A DNA stretch of 64,000 nt from an uncultured Mycoplasma sp. (GCA_902493595.1 CABUPU010000004.1:50525-114524), one strand, 5' to 3'; positions 8,664 to 17,668 are shown, counted from the stretch's first letter. The notes: generated by a model not told the origin, from the sequence alone. Made by a program: numbers and translations.

Positions 8664-8679
8664 AAAGTATATATACTTT
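8664..8679. promoter_or_regulatory. Perfect 16-bp palindrome upstream of the patatin gene
   Basis: AAAGTATATATACTTT is a perfect inverted repeat 41-57 bp before the patatin start codon, where an operator could overlap the core promoter. No regulator is assigned, and AT-rich palindromes can arise by chance. Confidence 0.4.
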
Positions 8680-8710
8680 AGATTAATAATTAATATATCA
8701 ATAATCTTTT

Positions 8711-8744
8711 TTACCATTTTTGTGTATTTACACACTTTTGGTAA
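8711..8744. promoter_or_regulatory. Two-part symmetric element between patatin gene and small RNA
   Basis: TTACCA (8711-8716) pairs with TGGTAA (8739-8744), and the central TGTGTATTTACACA (8721-8734) is itself nearly palindromic. Both share one centre of symmetry. It lies about 90-120 bp upstream of the patatin start. A dimeric repressor site is the likeliest reading; a weak hairpin is the alternative. Confidence 0.4.
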
Positions 8745-8771
8745 ATTGGTATTCATAATAATTTTATTCTA

Positions 8772-8880
8772 AAAAAATGCGGCCTGTAAAAAGGCCGCTC
8801 AGGGGGTTTTGGTTTGACTATTCCTCACATTATAATTCGTAAGGTTTTAGTCAGGCATAGGTTTTTATTTGTCCTATGCT
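8772..8880 (-). ncRNA. Candidate small RNA A, downstream of recG
   Basis: The 329-bp gap between the patatin and recG genes has no ORF but a complete minus-strand transcription unit. It runs from its own promoter to a GC-rich terminator (GCGGCC stems at 8779-8784 and 8793-8798, then seven T). The predicted RNA of about 110 nt has a 5' hairpin (GCATAGG/CCTATGC), a second helix closed by GACTA/TAGTC, and an unpaired AACCCCC run just before the terminator. C-rich loops of this kind pair with Shine-Dalgarno sequences in known Firmicutes sRNAs. It resembles small RNA B beyond recG. Function is inferred only. Confidence 0.6.
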
Positions 8881-8886
8881 AATTAA

Positions 8887-8948
8887 ATGATAATATGATT
8901 TTTTAAAAAAGTCAATTATTTTCTTTACACTTTACTAATGCTTTACAC
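8887..8948 (-). promoter_or_regulatory. Promoter of small RNA A with two upstream GTGTAAAG repeats
   Basis: TTGACT (8910-8915), a 17-bp spacer and TATCAT (8887-8892) read on the minus strand. Immediately upstream, GTGTAAAG occurs twice as direct repeats (8923-8930 and 8941-8948) with an 18-bp period, just after the recG stop codon. The same octamer precedes the promoter of small RNA B, which suggests a shared activator or repressor. Confidence 0.6.
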
Positions 8949-8951
8949 TTT

Positions 8952-10925
8952 TTAATCTGTGATGTTTAAATTTTGAGCTAAGTCTTTATAATATTCATTA
9001 TTTAAATATTCTTTACTATCAATAAATTTTTTTGCATCTTCATTAGCAAATAGTAAAATATTATAATCATTTTTTAAATTAGCAAGTTTAAATGACATAT
9101 CTCCATGTTGTTTAACACCAAATAAATCTCCATGACCACGCATTTCAAAATCTTTTTGAGATATATAGAAACCATCATTACTTTCCTCCATTACTTTAAG
9201 ACGATCATTATCACTATCACTAATTAAATAGCAATAACTTTGTAAATCACTTCTTCCTACTCTTCCTCTTAACTGATGAAGTGTTGCAAGTCCAAATCTT
9301 TCAGCATTAAATATTACCATCATGGTAGCATTAGAAACATCTATACCTACTTCAATAACGGTGGTTGCTATTAATATTTTAATCTGATTATTTTTAAAAT
9401 CATTCATGATACTTTCTTTTTCACTAGTTTTCATTTTTCCATGAATTATTTCAATTCTAAATAAATTTTTAAATGCAAGTGATAGTTTTTCCTTTAACAA
9501 ATTTATACTTGTTAAATTTAATGATTCATCCTCTTCGACTAAAGGAGACACTACATATATTTGATGGCCTAATTTTATTTGTTCAAGCATAAGTCCAAGC
9601 ACCTCTTTAATATCACTATTTTTCTTAACCTTTGTAATAATATCTTTTCTACCAGTTGGTTTAGTTTTAATATATGAAATATCTAAATCACCATAAATAG
9701 TCATTGCATAAGTTCTAGGAATAGGTGTTGCTGATAAATATAAAATATCAGGGCATTTTGATTTATCTTCCAAAGTAAATCTTTGATGTACTCCAAAACG
9801 GTGTTGTTCATCTGTTATAACAAGTCCTAAATTATTAAATATAATATTTTCATTTAATAATGAATGTGTTCCAATTAATAAATCTATTTCTTTATTTTGT
9901 ACCCTTTTATAAATTGCTTCTTTTTCTTTTTTAGACATTGAACCAGTTATTAACTCAACAGCTACATTAAATTTATCAAGTATTTTTTTAATACTAAAAT
10001 AGTGTTGAGTAGCAAGTACTTCAGTTGGAGCCATTAAAGTAGATTCAAATCCAGCAATAAAATTAGCATAGATTGCTCCCACGGCTACAACAGTTTTACC
10101 ACTTCCAACATCTCCTAAAAGAAGTCTATTCATTTTTTTATTTGAACTCATATCTTGAACAATTTCACTATAAGCATTATCTTGATCAGTAGTTAAAGAA
10201 AATGGTAATAATTTTTTAAATTCATTTATTTTATTTATATCAATATTTTTAGGTTCTTTATCTTTTCTAATATTTTGATTTTTAAAATAATTCATTTTAA
10301 ATGAAAAATCAAATAATTCTTCATAAATTAATCTATTTTTAGCATAATGAACCATTTTTAAATCATTTGCAAAATGAATATTATATAATGCATCTTTTTT
10401 AGATAATAAATTATATTTTGAAATAATATTACTTGGTAAAGAATCTTTAATATATATATTATTAAAATTATCTTTTATTAATTTAGAAACTGTATTATTA
10501 GTTATTCCTTTTGTTAAATGATATACTGGTTCTATTTGACCATTAGTTACATTAAATTTTATATCCGAAGATGTAAATATATTTTTCTTAAAATCATATT
10601 TACCAATAATAGTTATATTTTTTCCAATAGTTAAATTTGTTTTTAAATAAGCTCTATTAAATATTACTACATTAAAAATTCTTTCATTATACCTTGCTCT
10701 AAATGATAATCTATTAAAATTTTTTTTAATATATGAAACAATTGGATTAGATTCAATAATTACATTTATTATTAAGGTAGAATTATCTATTAATTTATTT
10801 GAAAAATTATAAACATTATATCTATATGGATAATAATTTATTAAATCATCATCTGTAAATATTCCTAGTTTATTTAATATTTTTGAAGTTTTTTCACCCA
10901 CCTGGTGTAAATTTTTTATGTCCAT
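8952..10925 (-). CDS. recG: ATP-dependent DNA helicase RecG
   Basis: RecG remodels stalled replication forks and Holliday junctions. The N-terminal part holds the wedge/OB domain. Helicase motifs follow in order: LLLGDVGSGKT (Walker A, residues about 267-277), LMAPTEVLATQH, ITDEQHRFG (motif II, DEQH), LSATPIPRT (motif III), then IEVGIDV and QLRGRVGR in the second RecA-like domain. At 657 residues it is slightly shorter than the usual 680 or so. It stands alone between two intergenic small RNAs. Confidence 0.97.
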   Translation of the reverse strand: MDIKNLHQVGEKTSKILNKLGIFTDDDLINYYPYRYNVYNFSNKLIDNSTLIINVIIESNPIVSYIKKNFNRLSFRARYNERIFNVVIFNRAYLKTNLTIGKNITIIGKYDFKKNIFTSSDIKFNVTNGQIEPVYHLTKGITNNTVSKLIKDNFNNIYIKDSLPSNIISKYNLLSKKDALYNIHFANDLKMVHYAKNRLIYEELFDFSFKMNYFKNQNIRKDKEPKNIDINKINEFKKLLPFSLTTDQDNAYSEIVQDMSSNKKMNRLLLGDVGSGKTVVAVGAIYANFIAGFESTLMAPTEVLATQHYFSIKKILDKFNVAVELITGSMSKKEKEAIYKRVQNKEIDLLIGTHSLLNENIIFNNLGLVITDEQHRFGVHQRFTLEDKSKCPDILYLSATPIPRTYAMTIYGDLDISYIKTKPTGRKDIITKVKKNSDIKEVLGLMLEQIKLGHQIYVVSPLVEEDESLNLTSINLLKEKLSLAFKNLFRIEIIHGKMKTSEKESIMNDFKNNQIKILIATTVIEVGIDVSNATMMVIFNAERFGLATLHQLRGRVGRSDLQSYCYLISDSDNDRLKVMEESNDGFYISQKDFEMRGHGDLFGVKQHGDMSFKLANLKNDYNILLFANEDAKKFIDSKEYLNNEYYKDLAQNLNITD

Positions 10926-11001
10926 TTTACCTCCAACCTAATTGTATCAAACTTTATAAAAAAAGCAAATATAAAGTTTTTTAAAAAAATATGTAAAATG
11001 A

Positions 11002-11042
11002 GTGTAAAGTTAATTGACTTTTTATCATATATGCTTTAGTAT
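11002..11042 (+). promoter_or_regulatory. Promoter of small RNA B with upstream GTGTAAAG
   Basis: GTGTAAAG (11002-11009) is followed by TTGACT (11014-11019), a 17-bp spacer and TAGTAT (11037-11042) on the plus strand. The -35 hexamer, the T-run after it and the upstream octamer match the small RNA A promoter. Confidence 0.6.
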
Positions 11043-11048
11043 ATTAAT

Positions 11049-11138
11049 TACCAAATCACTTAAGAAGGCGATTTGGTGCTAGTATCACACTAGTCAACCC
11101 CTTTTTATTCTTTGAGGCCCTAAAGGCCTCGTTTTTTT
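11049..11138 (+). ncRNA. Candidate small RNA B, upstream of recG
   Basis: A 228-bp gap holds a plus-strand unit of about 90 nt. It has a 5' hairpin (CCAAATC/GATTTGG), a second hairpin (CTAGT/ACTAG), an unpaired AACCCC run, and a terminator (GAGGCC at 11114-11119, GGCCTC at 11125-11130, then seven T). The order of parts and the TAGTCAA-then-C-run junction match small RNA A. The unit points away from recG and converges on the PFOR gene, whose own terminator is separate. No ORF with a ribosome binding site is present. Confidence 0.6.
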
Positions 11139-11141
11139 ATG

Positions 11142-11166
11142 AAAAAAAGAATACTAATCAGTACTC
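11142..11166 (-). terminator. Terminator of the PFOR gene
   Basis: GAGTACT pairs with AGTATTC (one G-U pair) around a GATT loop on the minus strand, followed by a T-run. The PFOR stop codon TAG (11154-11156) lies inside the stem. Confidence 0.75.
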
Positions 11167-14100
11167 TTTATTTTATTATAATAATTATATCTTTCTTTAG
11201 CATTATTAATTTGTATATTAAGAAGTTTATTTGCTAAAGAATTATCTTTTATTTTTAAAGCATTATATCTTACTTCATTATTTAAAAATTCTTCATACTT
11301 ATCAAAATTAGGTTCTTTTGAATCAAGATATAGTTTATTATCTTTATATCTCATTAAAAGTGTATAACCACACTCTACTGCAAGTTTTTCTTCGTTAATT
11401 GAGTTACACATTCCACCCTTGATACCATGTTCTATACAAGGACAATAACATATTACAATTGAGGGACCATTATGATTTTCTGCTTCAGTTAATGTTTTAA
11501 TTGCTTGAACATTATTGGCTCCCAAACAAATTGATCCAACATATACATTAGGGGCGCACATAGCAATTTTGAATAAATCTTTTTTACTAGTTTTCTTACC
11601 AAAATCTGCAAATTCAGCAACAGCACCAACTTTAGTTGATTTACTTGCTTGTCCTCCAGTATTTGAATAAACCTCTGTATCAAGAACTAAAATATTAATA
11701 TTTTCATTTGAATGAAGAATATGATCTATTCCATTATATCCTATATCATAAGCCCAACCATCACCACCAATAGCCCAAACACTTTTTTTAGGTATATATT
11801 CTTTTAAATCATATAATTCTTTTGGTAAAGTTAAATCATCCATATTTTTTACAAAATTATTTGTAATTTCATAATTATCAAAATTTAAAAGTAAATTTAA
11901 ACAAGCATCTTTTTCTTTTTCAGAATAAGAATTAATAGAGTTAGAAATAATATTTTTTATTCTATTTCTTTTTTGCTTATATGATGTATAAATACCATAA
12001 GCAAATTCTGCATTATCTTCGAAAAGTGAATTTGCCCAAGGAACTAAATATGGTGTTGATGGAAAACTACCTCCGTAAATACTTGAACATCCTGTAGCAT
12101 TAGCAATAACTAATTTTTCTCCAACAATTTGAGTTAATAATTTAATATATGGAGTTTCCCCACAACCAGCACAAGCGCCAGAAAATTCAAATAAAGGTTT
12201 TGTTAATGATATTCCTTTTATAGTGTTTTTTGGATATAATGATGGATTTTCATATGTATTAAATAATTCATCCGTTGGAATAACATTTGTTTCTAAAGTA
12301 AGAGCTTTAGTAGGACAAACTCCTACGCATAAACCACATCCAGTACAATCTTTATTACTAATACCTACAAAATAATTATATTCATCATTTCCTAAAAGAG
12401 GTTTACCAAGTGATTTATCTTTAGTAATAAATGGTCTTATTACACTATGAGGACAAACTATATTACATGCTCCACATTCAATACATTTATCTATATTCCA
12501 TTTTGGAGTAAGCATAGAAACATCTCTTTTTTCATATTTAGATAGTCCACATTTAACTCCACCATTACTAAACATTTTAACTTCACTTGTAGAAAGGTTT
12601 TCTCCTTTTCTATTATTTATTAAAGTATAAATATCTTTTTCTTCATTTTCCTCTTTTGCAAAACTATCTATTATTTTTACATCTTTTATTTCATTTAATG
12701 ATGCATTTATAGCATTAATATTATTATTAACAACATCTTCACCTTTAGTCATAAAGGCCTTTTTAACGGAATTAACAACCATTTCTTTAGCATTTGGTAC
12801 ATTTAATAGATTAAGTATATTTACTTCCATAATTTTGCTTATTTTGCCATTTAAATGATTTTCATAAGCAATCCTTTGTGCATTAATTATTTTTACATTT
12901 ATATTTTTAGATATAATTTCTTTTTTTATAGAACTACTTAAATAATCATTTAATTCTTTTTCATTTTTAATAGTATTTATTAAAAGGATTCCATTATCTT
13001 TTATACCAGAAAGCATATCATATCTTTCAAAGTAAACATCCTTTGTTACAACCACTAAAGTAGGACTAGTTACATAAAAAGGTGCATTAATACTATTATC
13101 TCCCATTCTTAAATGAGATATAGTTACTCCACCACTTTTTTTAGAATCATATTCAAAATAACCTTCAACATATTTTCCTAAACTTTCATGTAATAATGTA
13201 AGCATATTTTTCGAGGCACTTACCATTCCATCTGAACCAAAACCATATATTTTAAATTCTTCATAATTATTAGATAATTTATAATCAGTTTTTGGTAAAC
13301 TTAAATGAGTTAAATCATCATTTATACCAATTGTAAAACTATTTTGAGGTTTACTTTCTAAACTATCATAAACACTTTTTATATCACTAGGACTAGTATT
13401 TTTACTAGATAGTCCATATCTTCCTCCGACAATCTCAATATTTTTATCTTTTAACGAAGATAATACATCTAAATAAAGTGGTTCACCAATACTTCCAGCT
13501 TCTTTAGTCCTATCTAATACAGCAATTTTTTGTACGCTTTTAGGAAGTACTTGCTCTAAATATTTTTTACTAAATGGTCTATATAAATGAACCTCAATTA
13601 AGCCATAATCATTATTACCATTTTTTATTTCATTATCAATTACAAGTTTAATAGTGTCATTTACACTACCCATTGCAATAATTATATATTTAGCATTATC
13701 ACTTCCATAGTAATTAAATGGTTTATAACTAGTTCCCATTATTTCATTAATGTTAGTCATATATTCATTAACAATATCTGGCATTTTATCATATAATTCA
13801 TTTCTACTTTCAGTTATTTGAAAATATACATCCTCAGTTTGACTTGTTCCATAATTTAAATCTGAAAGTAATGCTCTTTTCTTAAAACTTTCTAAAGCAT
13901 TTTTATCTACTAAAGGAAGTAGTTTTTCTTCGGGTAATTCTTTTATTGTATTAAGTTCATGACTTGTTCTAAAACCATCAAAAAAGTGTATAAAAGGAAG
14001 ACTTCCCTTTATCGCAGACAAATGTGCTACTGCCGCAAGGTTTTGAGCATCATAAACATTACTACTTGCAAGCATGCAGCATCCTGTCATTCTCGCAGAA

Positions 14101-14480
14101 TATATATCACTATGATCACCAAATATTGAAAGAGCATGTGTTGCAATACTTCTAGCAGCAACATGAATTACTCCAGGAAGACATTCACCCGCTATTTTAT
14201 ATAAATTTGGAATCATTAATAGTAATCCTTGACTTGCTGTATAAGTAGATGCTAAACTTCCAGATAATAATGCTCCATGAAGTGCACCAGCCGCTCCAAG
14301 TTCTGATTCCATTTCTACCACAGTAGGTTTATCATTAAATATATTTTTTTTATCAGTATGCGTTAAATAATCAATATTTTCAGCCATCGGTGAGGATGGT
14401 GTAATTGGATATATTGAACATATCTCACTAAACAAATATGCTACACTACTACACGCTTTATTTCCATCAACTATTTTCAT
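11154..14480 (-). CDS. nifJ: Pyruvate:ferredoxin (flavodoxin) oxidoreductase
   Basis: A single-chain PFOR of 1108 residues that oxidises pyruvate to acetyl-CoA and CO2 and passes electrons to ferredoxin. Domain order is normal. The N-terminal pyrimidine-binding domain opens with YPITPSSPMAE. The gamma-type domain is in the middle. Two [4Fe-4S] motifs follow (CIECGACNIVCP and CTGCGLCVGVCP, residues about 668-730), then CAGCGETPY, and the thiamine diphosphate domain with GDGWAYDIGYNGIDH and VYSNTGGQ. It is about 60 residues shorter than many PFORs, mostly in linkers and the C-terminus. It indicates anaerobic energy metabolism and follows enolase on the same strand. Confidence 0.97.
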   Translation of the reverse strand: MKIVDGNKACSSVAYLFSEICSIYPITPSSPMAENIDYLTHTDKKNIFNDKPTVVEMESELGAAGALHGALLSGSLASTYTASQGLLLMIPNLYKIAGECLPGVIHVAARSIATHALSIFGDHSDIYSARMTGCCMLASSNVYDAQNLAAVAHLSAIKGSLPFIHFFDGFRTSHELNTIKELPEEKLLPLVDKNALESFKKRALLSDLNYGTSQTEDVYFQITESRNELYDKMPDIVNEYMTNINEIMGTSYKPFNYYGSDNAKYIIIAMGSVNDTIKLVIDNEIKNGNNDYGLIEVHLYRPFSKKYLEQVLPKSVQKIAVLDRTKEAGSIGEPLYLDVLSSLKDKNIEIVGGRYGLSSKNTSPSDIKSVYDSLESKPQNSFTIGINDDLTHLSLPKTDYKLSNNYEEFKIYGFGSDGMVSASKNMLTLLHESLGKYVEGYFEYDSKKSGGVTISHLRMGDNSINAPFYVTSPTLVVVTKDVYFERYDMLSGIKDNGILLINTIKNEKELNDYLSSSIKKEIISKNINVKIINAQRIAYENHLNGKISKIMEVNILNLLNVPNAKEMVVNSVKKAFMTKGEDVVNNNINAINASLNEIKDVKIIDSFAKEENEEKDIYTLINNRKGENLSTSEVKMFSNGGVKCGLSKYEKRDVSMLTPKWNIDKCIECGACNIVCPHSVIRPFITKDKSLGKPLLGNDEYNYFVGISNKDCTGCGLCVGVCPTKALTLETNVIPTDELFNTYENPSLYPKNTIKGISLTKPLFEFSGACAGCGETPYIKLLTQIVGEKLVIANATGCSSIYGGSFPSTPYLVPWANSLFEDNAEFAYGIYTSYKQKRNRIKNIISNSINSYSEKEKDACLNLLLNFDNYEITNNFVKNMDDLTLPKELYDLKEYIPKKSVWAIGGDGWAYDIGYNGIDHILHSNENINILVLDTEVYSNTGGQASKSTKVGAVAEFADFGKKTSKKDLFKIAMCAPNVYVGSICLGANNVQAIKTLTEAENHNGPSIVICYCPCIEHGIKGGMCNSINEEKLAVECGYTLLMRYKDNKLYLDSKEPNFDKYEEFLNNEVRYNALKIKDNSLANKLLNIQINNAKERYNYYNKIKSTD

Positions 14481-14504
14481 TTTCTATCACCACTTTAATT
14501 ATAT

Positions 14505-14529
14505 AAAAAAAACTAGCATTTTACTAGTT
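14505..14529 (-). terminator. Terminator of the enolase gene
   Basis: On the minus strand AACTAG pairs with CTAGTT around a 7-nt loop, followed by eight T. The enolase stop codon TAG (14524-14526) is part of the stem. Confidence 0.75.
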
Positions 14530-15741
14530 TAATTTATCTTCGATTTCCATAAGTCGATTATATTTACAAATCCTTTCTCCTCTTGAAACAGAACCTGTTT
14601 TAATAAAATCAAGATTTAGTCCTACACCTAAGTCCGCAATAAAGGTATCCATTGTTTCACCACTTCGATGAGAAATAATTGTTTTATACCCATTTTTCTT
14701 TGCGGTATAAATAGTATCTAAAAATTCAGTTACACTACCAACTTGATTAGCTTTAAGAAGTATTGCATTTCCAGCACCAAGTTCTATACCTTTTTCTAAA
14801 TATTTTTTTTGAGATACAAATAAATCATCACCAACAATCATTATTTTACCATTAAAATATTTAGTTAATTTACTAAAACTTTCATAATCATTTTCTTCGA
14901 AAGGATCTTCAATACTTATAATTGGATATTTTTTTATTAAATCTACATAATAATCAAATAATTCATCCTTTGATAACTTTTTACCATCGACTAAATAGCT
15001 ATTTCCATCGTATAGTTCTGATGCTGCAACATCAAGGGCAAAAAATACATCAGTTCCTGGAGTATAACCACTTTCTGTAATAGCCTTTACTAAAATCATT
15101 AAGGCTTCTTCATTATTTTTTAAATCTGGTGCAAATCCACCTTCATCACCAACACCTGTTGATAAATGATAACCCTTTAAAATAGATTTTAAAGTATTAA
15201 ATATTTCACTTGCACATCTAATTCTTTCTTTTTCCTCTTTTTGAACAGGAACAAGCATAAACTCTTGAATATCTAAATTATTATCAGCGTGTTTTCCACC
15301 GTTAATAACATTAATCATTGGTACAGGCATATTAAATTTACCAGTACTAACAAACTCAAATAATTCTTTACCTTCGAGTTTTGCTAAACATTTTAAAGCA
15401 CATAGTGATACCCCTAAAATGGCATTAGCTCCAAGTTTAGATTTATTTTCAGTTCCATCAAGTTCAAGCATCTTTTTATCAACATTTTTAATATTTAAAT
15501 CCATATTATAAAGTGCTGGGAATATTATTTCATTAACATTTCTTACAGCCTTTAAAACACCTTTACCATGATATCTTTCATCATTATCACGAAGTTCTAA
15601 CGCTTCCTTACTTCCTGTTGAGGCTCCAGATGGAATAGATGATACAGCCTCAACTCCATTTTCTAAGGCCAAAGTTACCTCTAAAGTGGGATTTGATCTA
15701 CTATCAAGAATTTCTCTTGCTTTTATTTCTTTTATCTTCAT
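14524..15741 (-). CDS. eno: Enolase
   Basis: Enolase converts 2-phosphoglycerate to phosphoenolpyruvate. All expected sites are visible: the SGASTGSKEALELRD mobile loop, DEGGFAPDL with the catalytic Glu, the metal ligands in ALDVAASE, SIEDPF and VGDDLFV, LLKANQVGS with the catalytic Lys, and the signature SHRSGETMDTFIADL. At 405 residues it is about 25 shorter than typical enolases, without loss of a catalytic block. It sits just upstream of PFOR with its own terminator, so lower glycolysis and pyruvate oxidation are neighbours here. Confidence 0.97.
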   Translation of the reverse strand: MKIKEIKAREILDSRSNPTLEVTLALENGVEAVSSIPSGASTGSKEALELRDNDERYHGKGVLKAVRNVNEIIFPALYNMDLNIKNVDKKMLELDGTENKSKLGANAILGVSLCALKCLAKLEGKELFEFVSTGKFNMPVPMINVINGGKHADNNLDIQEFMLVPVQKEEKERIRCASEIFNTLKSILKGYHLSTGVGDEGGFAPDLKNNEEALMILVKAITESGYTPGTDVFFALDVAASELYDGNSYLVDGKKLSKDELFDYYVDLIKKYPIISIEDPFEENDYESFSKLTKYFNGKIMIVGDDLFVSQKKYLEKGIELGAGNAILLKANQVGSVTEFLDTIYTAKKNGYKTIISHRSGETMDTFIADLGVGLNLDFIKTGSVSRGERICKYNRLMEIEDKLN

Positions 15742-15747
15742 AATTAC

Positions 15748-16326
15748 CTACCAAAATATCTTTGTTATTTCATTTGCTCTTTTCTTAAGAAGTATTAAAT
15801 CTGTTATATCAAGAATACTTGAAAGCACTAAAAATGTTCCAATTACTTGAGTAACCGTAAGTGCGGAAAATGGATTTGATAATACTAATATTCCAAATAC
15901 CATAAGCATTACTCCAATTACAAAAGTAATTAACCAAGATGAATCATCACCTATTTTAAACCATACACCATAAGTTACTTTATTTGCTCCGAATACAATT
16001 AAATATAATCCTAAACAAATTGTTAAAAATGATGTAACTGAAAATGGAACTAATATAATAATTGCTCCGATTAAAACAAGTATTATTCCAAAAAGCAAAT
16101 TAAGTGAATAAAGTTTTGCACCATTTCTTGATATAAACTTATAAATTGTATTAATACCTGAAAGTGCAAATAAAGCTCCAGTTATAACACCAATTAACTT
16201 ATTAGACATTTCTGGCATAAATATAAGTACTGCTCCAATTAAAGCAATAACAATTGAAGTTACTATAGACATCATAATAAATTTATTAAATCTATCACTT
16301 ATTGTCTCTCTAACTATTCTTCCCAT
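15748..16326 (-). CDS. HdeD/DUF308-type membrane protein
   Basis: This is a 192-residue hydrophobic protein with about six membrane helices in three repeated hairpins. Each hairpin has a GxxLIxxG-like pattern, as in DUF308/HdeD proteins, a family linked to acid or general stress but without a proven mechanism. The longest frame would begin at a TTG that is itself the -35 box of the promoter. The ATG at 16324-16326 was chosen because it lies downstream of that promoter and is preceded by AGGA. Its promoter shares a -35 hexamer with the divergent FemAB gene. Confidence 0.8.
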   Translation of the reverse strand: MGRIVRETISDRFNKFIMMSIVTSIVIALIGAVLIFMPEMSNKLIGVITGALFALSGINTIYKFISRNGAKLYSLNLLFGIILVLIGAIIILVPFSVTSFLTICLGLYLIVFGANKVTYGVWFKIGDDSSWLITFVIGVMLMVFGILVLSNPFSALTVTQVIGTFLVLSSILDITDLILLKKRANEITKIFW

Positions 16327-16351
16327 ATTTTTTTCACATCCTAACATATAT

Positions 16352-16403
16352 ATTATAATAATTTTTTTTACTAATTGCAATTATTTATTTTTAATGATAT
16401 AAT
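16352..16403. promoter_or_regulatory. Divergent promoters sharing one palindromic -35 hexamer
   Basis: TTGCAA (16375-16380) is its own reverse complement. On the plus strand it is followed by a 17-bp spacer and TATAAT (16398-16403), driving FemAB. On the minus strand it is followed by a 17-bp spacer and TATAAT (16352-16357), driving the DUF308 gene. Both -10 boxes are perfect consensus, so the arrangement is symmetric about the -35 box. Confidence 0.8.
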
Positions 16404-16429
16404 ATTCTCTTTAAAAAAGGAGGATAAAT

Positions 16430-17668
16430 ATGCAAATAAGAACAATTACTTTAAAAGAATTTCAAGATTTTTCTGAAAACTGGGAACATCAAAATTTTCA
16501 TCAAAGTATTAGTTATGCTCTTTTAAAAAGTGAAGAGGGCTATGAATATGAAATGATTGGCTATTTTGATGGTGATTCAATAGTTGCTAGTGCTCTTGTA
16601 CTTGTTCAAATGATTAATAGTTATCTATATGCATATGTTCCCGAAGGCTTTTTAATTGATTATAAAAATGAAAACTTACTAAATAATTTTACTAAAGATT
16701 TAATAAACTTCTATAAAAAAGAGGGTATTGCTTTTATAAGAATAAATCCTACAATACCTATTGCTAAAATAGATAATAAAACAAAAAATCCTATATATAA
16801 TGATAACTACCGTATAATAGAAATATTAAATAGATGCGGTTATATAAAAATAGATACCTCTAAAGTATTTACTTCAATACTACCTACTTATGAAGCAATT
16901 GTAAATTTAGATAGTTTTAATATAAATAATTTAAATAAAAATGTTAGAAATAAAATTAGAAAATGTGAAAGAAAAGGTTTAATTATAGAAAAATCTGATG
17001 CACTAAGTATGGATAAATTATATAAATTTATTAAAAATAAAATACATAAAGATATGTTTCATTATAGTGATTATTATAATATTTTTAATAAAGAAAATGC
17101 TATTGATTACTTTTTAGTTAAAATAGATAATGAAAGTTTAGCAATAAATAGTCAAAAAGCTTATGAAGAAGAAAAAGAAAAAAATGAACTTTTAAGTAAA
17201 AAACTTCTTAAAGTACCAAGTGAAAAAAATATTAATAAAAAGATGAATTCTGATAAAGCACTTCTTTGTTTAAAAGAGGATATACTTCTTTCAAATAAAT
17301 ATCTTGCTAATAATGAAGATAATTATATAGCGGGAGCTCTTGTTATAAAATGCAAAGATAAAATATCTATTTTAGTAAGTGGTTATGATAAAAAATATCA
17401 ATCATTTTCACCAAATTATTTCTTATTTTATAAAATATTAATGAACTATAAAAATAATTATAAATTTGCCTCTTTAGGGGGTGTCTCTGGTAACTTTTCA
17501 AAAGATAGTAAATATTATGGTCTTGACAATTTTAAAATGGGATTTAAACCAGATATATATGAATATATTGGAGAATTTGATTTAATATTAAATAAAATAA
17601 ATTATTATTTCTTAAATAAAAAGAATTTAGTAGAAAAAGAATTTCAAAAAAATAAGTATCTAAAATAA
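16430..17668 (+). CDS. FemAB/FemX family aminoacyltransferase for peptidoglycan cross-bridges
   Basis: The FemABX family uses aminoacyl-tRNA to add amino acids to the lipid II stem peptide. Recognisable family blocks include the N-terminal HQSISYALLKSEEGYE region, the AYVPEGFLIDY segment, IAFIRINPTIPI, a region rich in NVRNKIRKCERKG, and the C-terminal GGVSGNFSKDSKYYGLDNFKMGFKPDIYEYIGEFDL, matching the family's GxxGxF...GLxxFKxxFgg..vEyiGefD ending. A helical Lys/Glu-rich arm lies at about residues 245-275, where FemA-type enzymes have a tRNA-like coiled arm. It is preceded by AAGGAGG and a TTGCAA-17-TATAAT promoter. The amino acid added cannot be predicted. Confidence 0.88.
   Translation: MQIRTITLKEFQDFSENWEHQNFHQSISYALLKSEEGYEYEMIGYFDGDSIVASALVLVQMINSYLYAYVPEGFLIDYKNENLLNNFTKDLINFYKKEGIAFIRINPTIPIAKIDNKTKNPIYNDNYRIIEILNRCGYIKIDTSKVFTSILPTYEAIVNLDSFNINNLNKNVRNKIRKCERKGLIIEKSDALSMDKLYKFIKNKIHKDMFHYSDYYNIFNKENAIDYFLVKIDNESLAINSQKAYEEEKEKNELLSKKLLKVPSEKNINKKMNSDKALLCLKEDILLSNKYLANNEDNYIAGALVIKCKDKISILVSGYDKKYQSFSPNYFLFYKILMNYKNNYKFASLGGVSGNFSKDSKYYGLDNFKMGFKPDIYEYIGEFDLILNKINYYFLNKKNLVEKEFQKNKYLK

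Noticed and set aside
8772..8880. Small RNA A as 6S RNA, SRP RNA or RoxS/RsaE
   Set aside because: It is too short for 6S, lacks SRP motifs, and lacks the RsaE core, though its C-run is similar in style.
16327..16380. TTG start for the DUF308 protein
   Set aside because: The TTG is the -35 box of that gene's own promoter, so it cannot be in the transcript.
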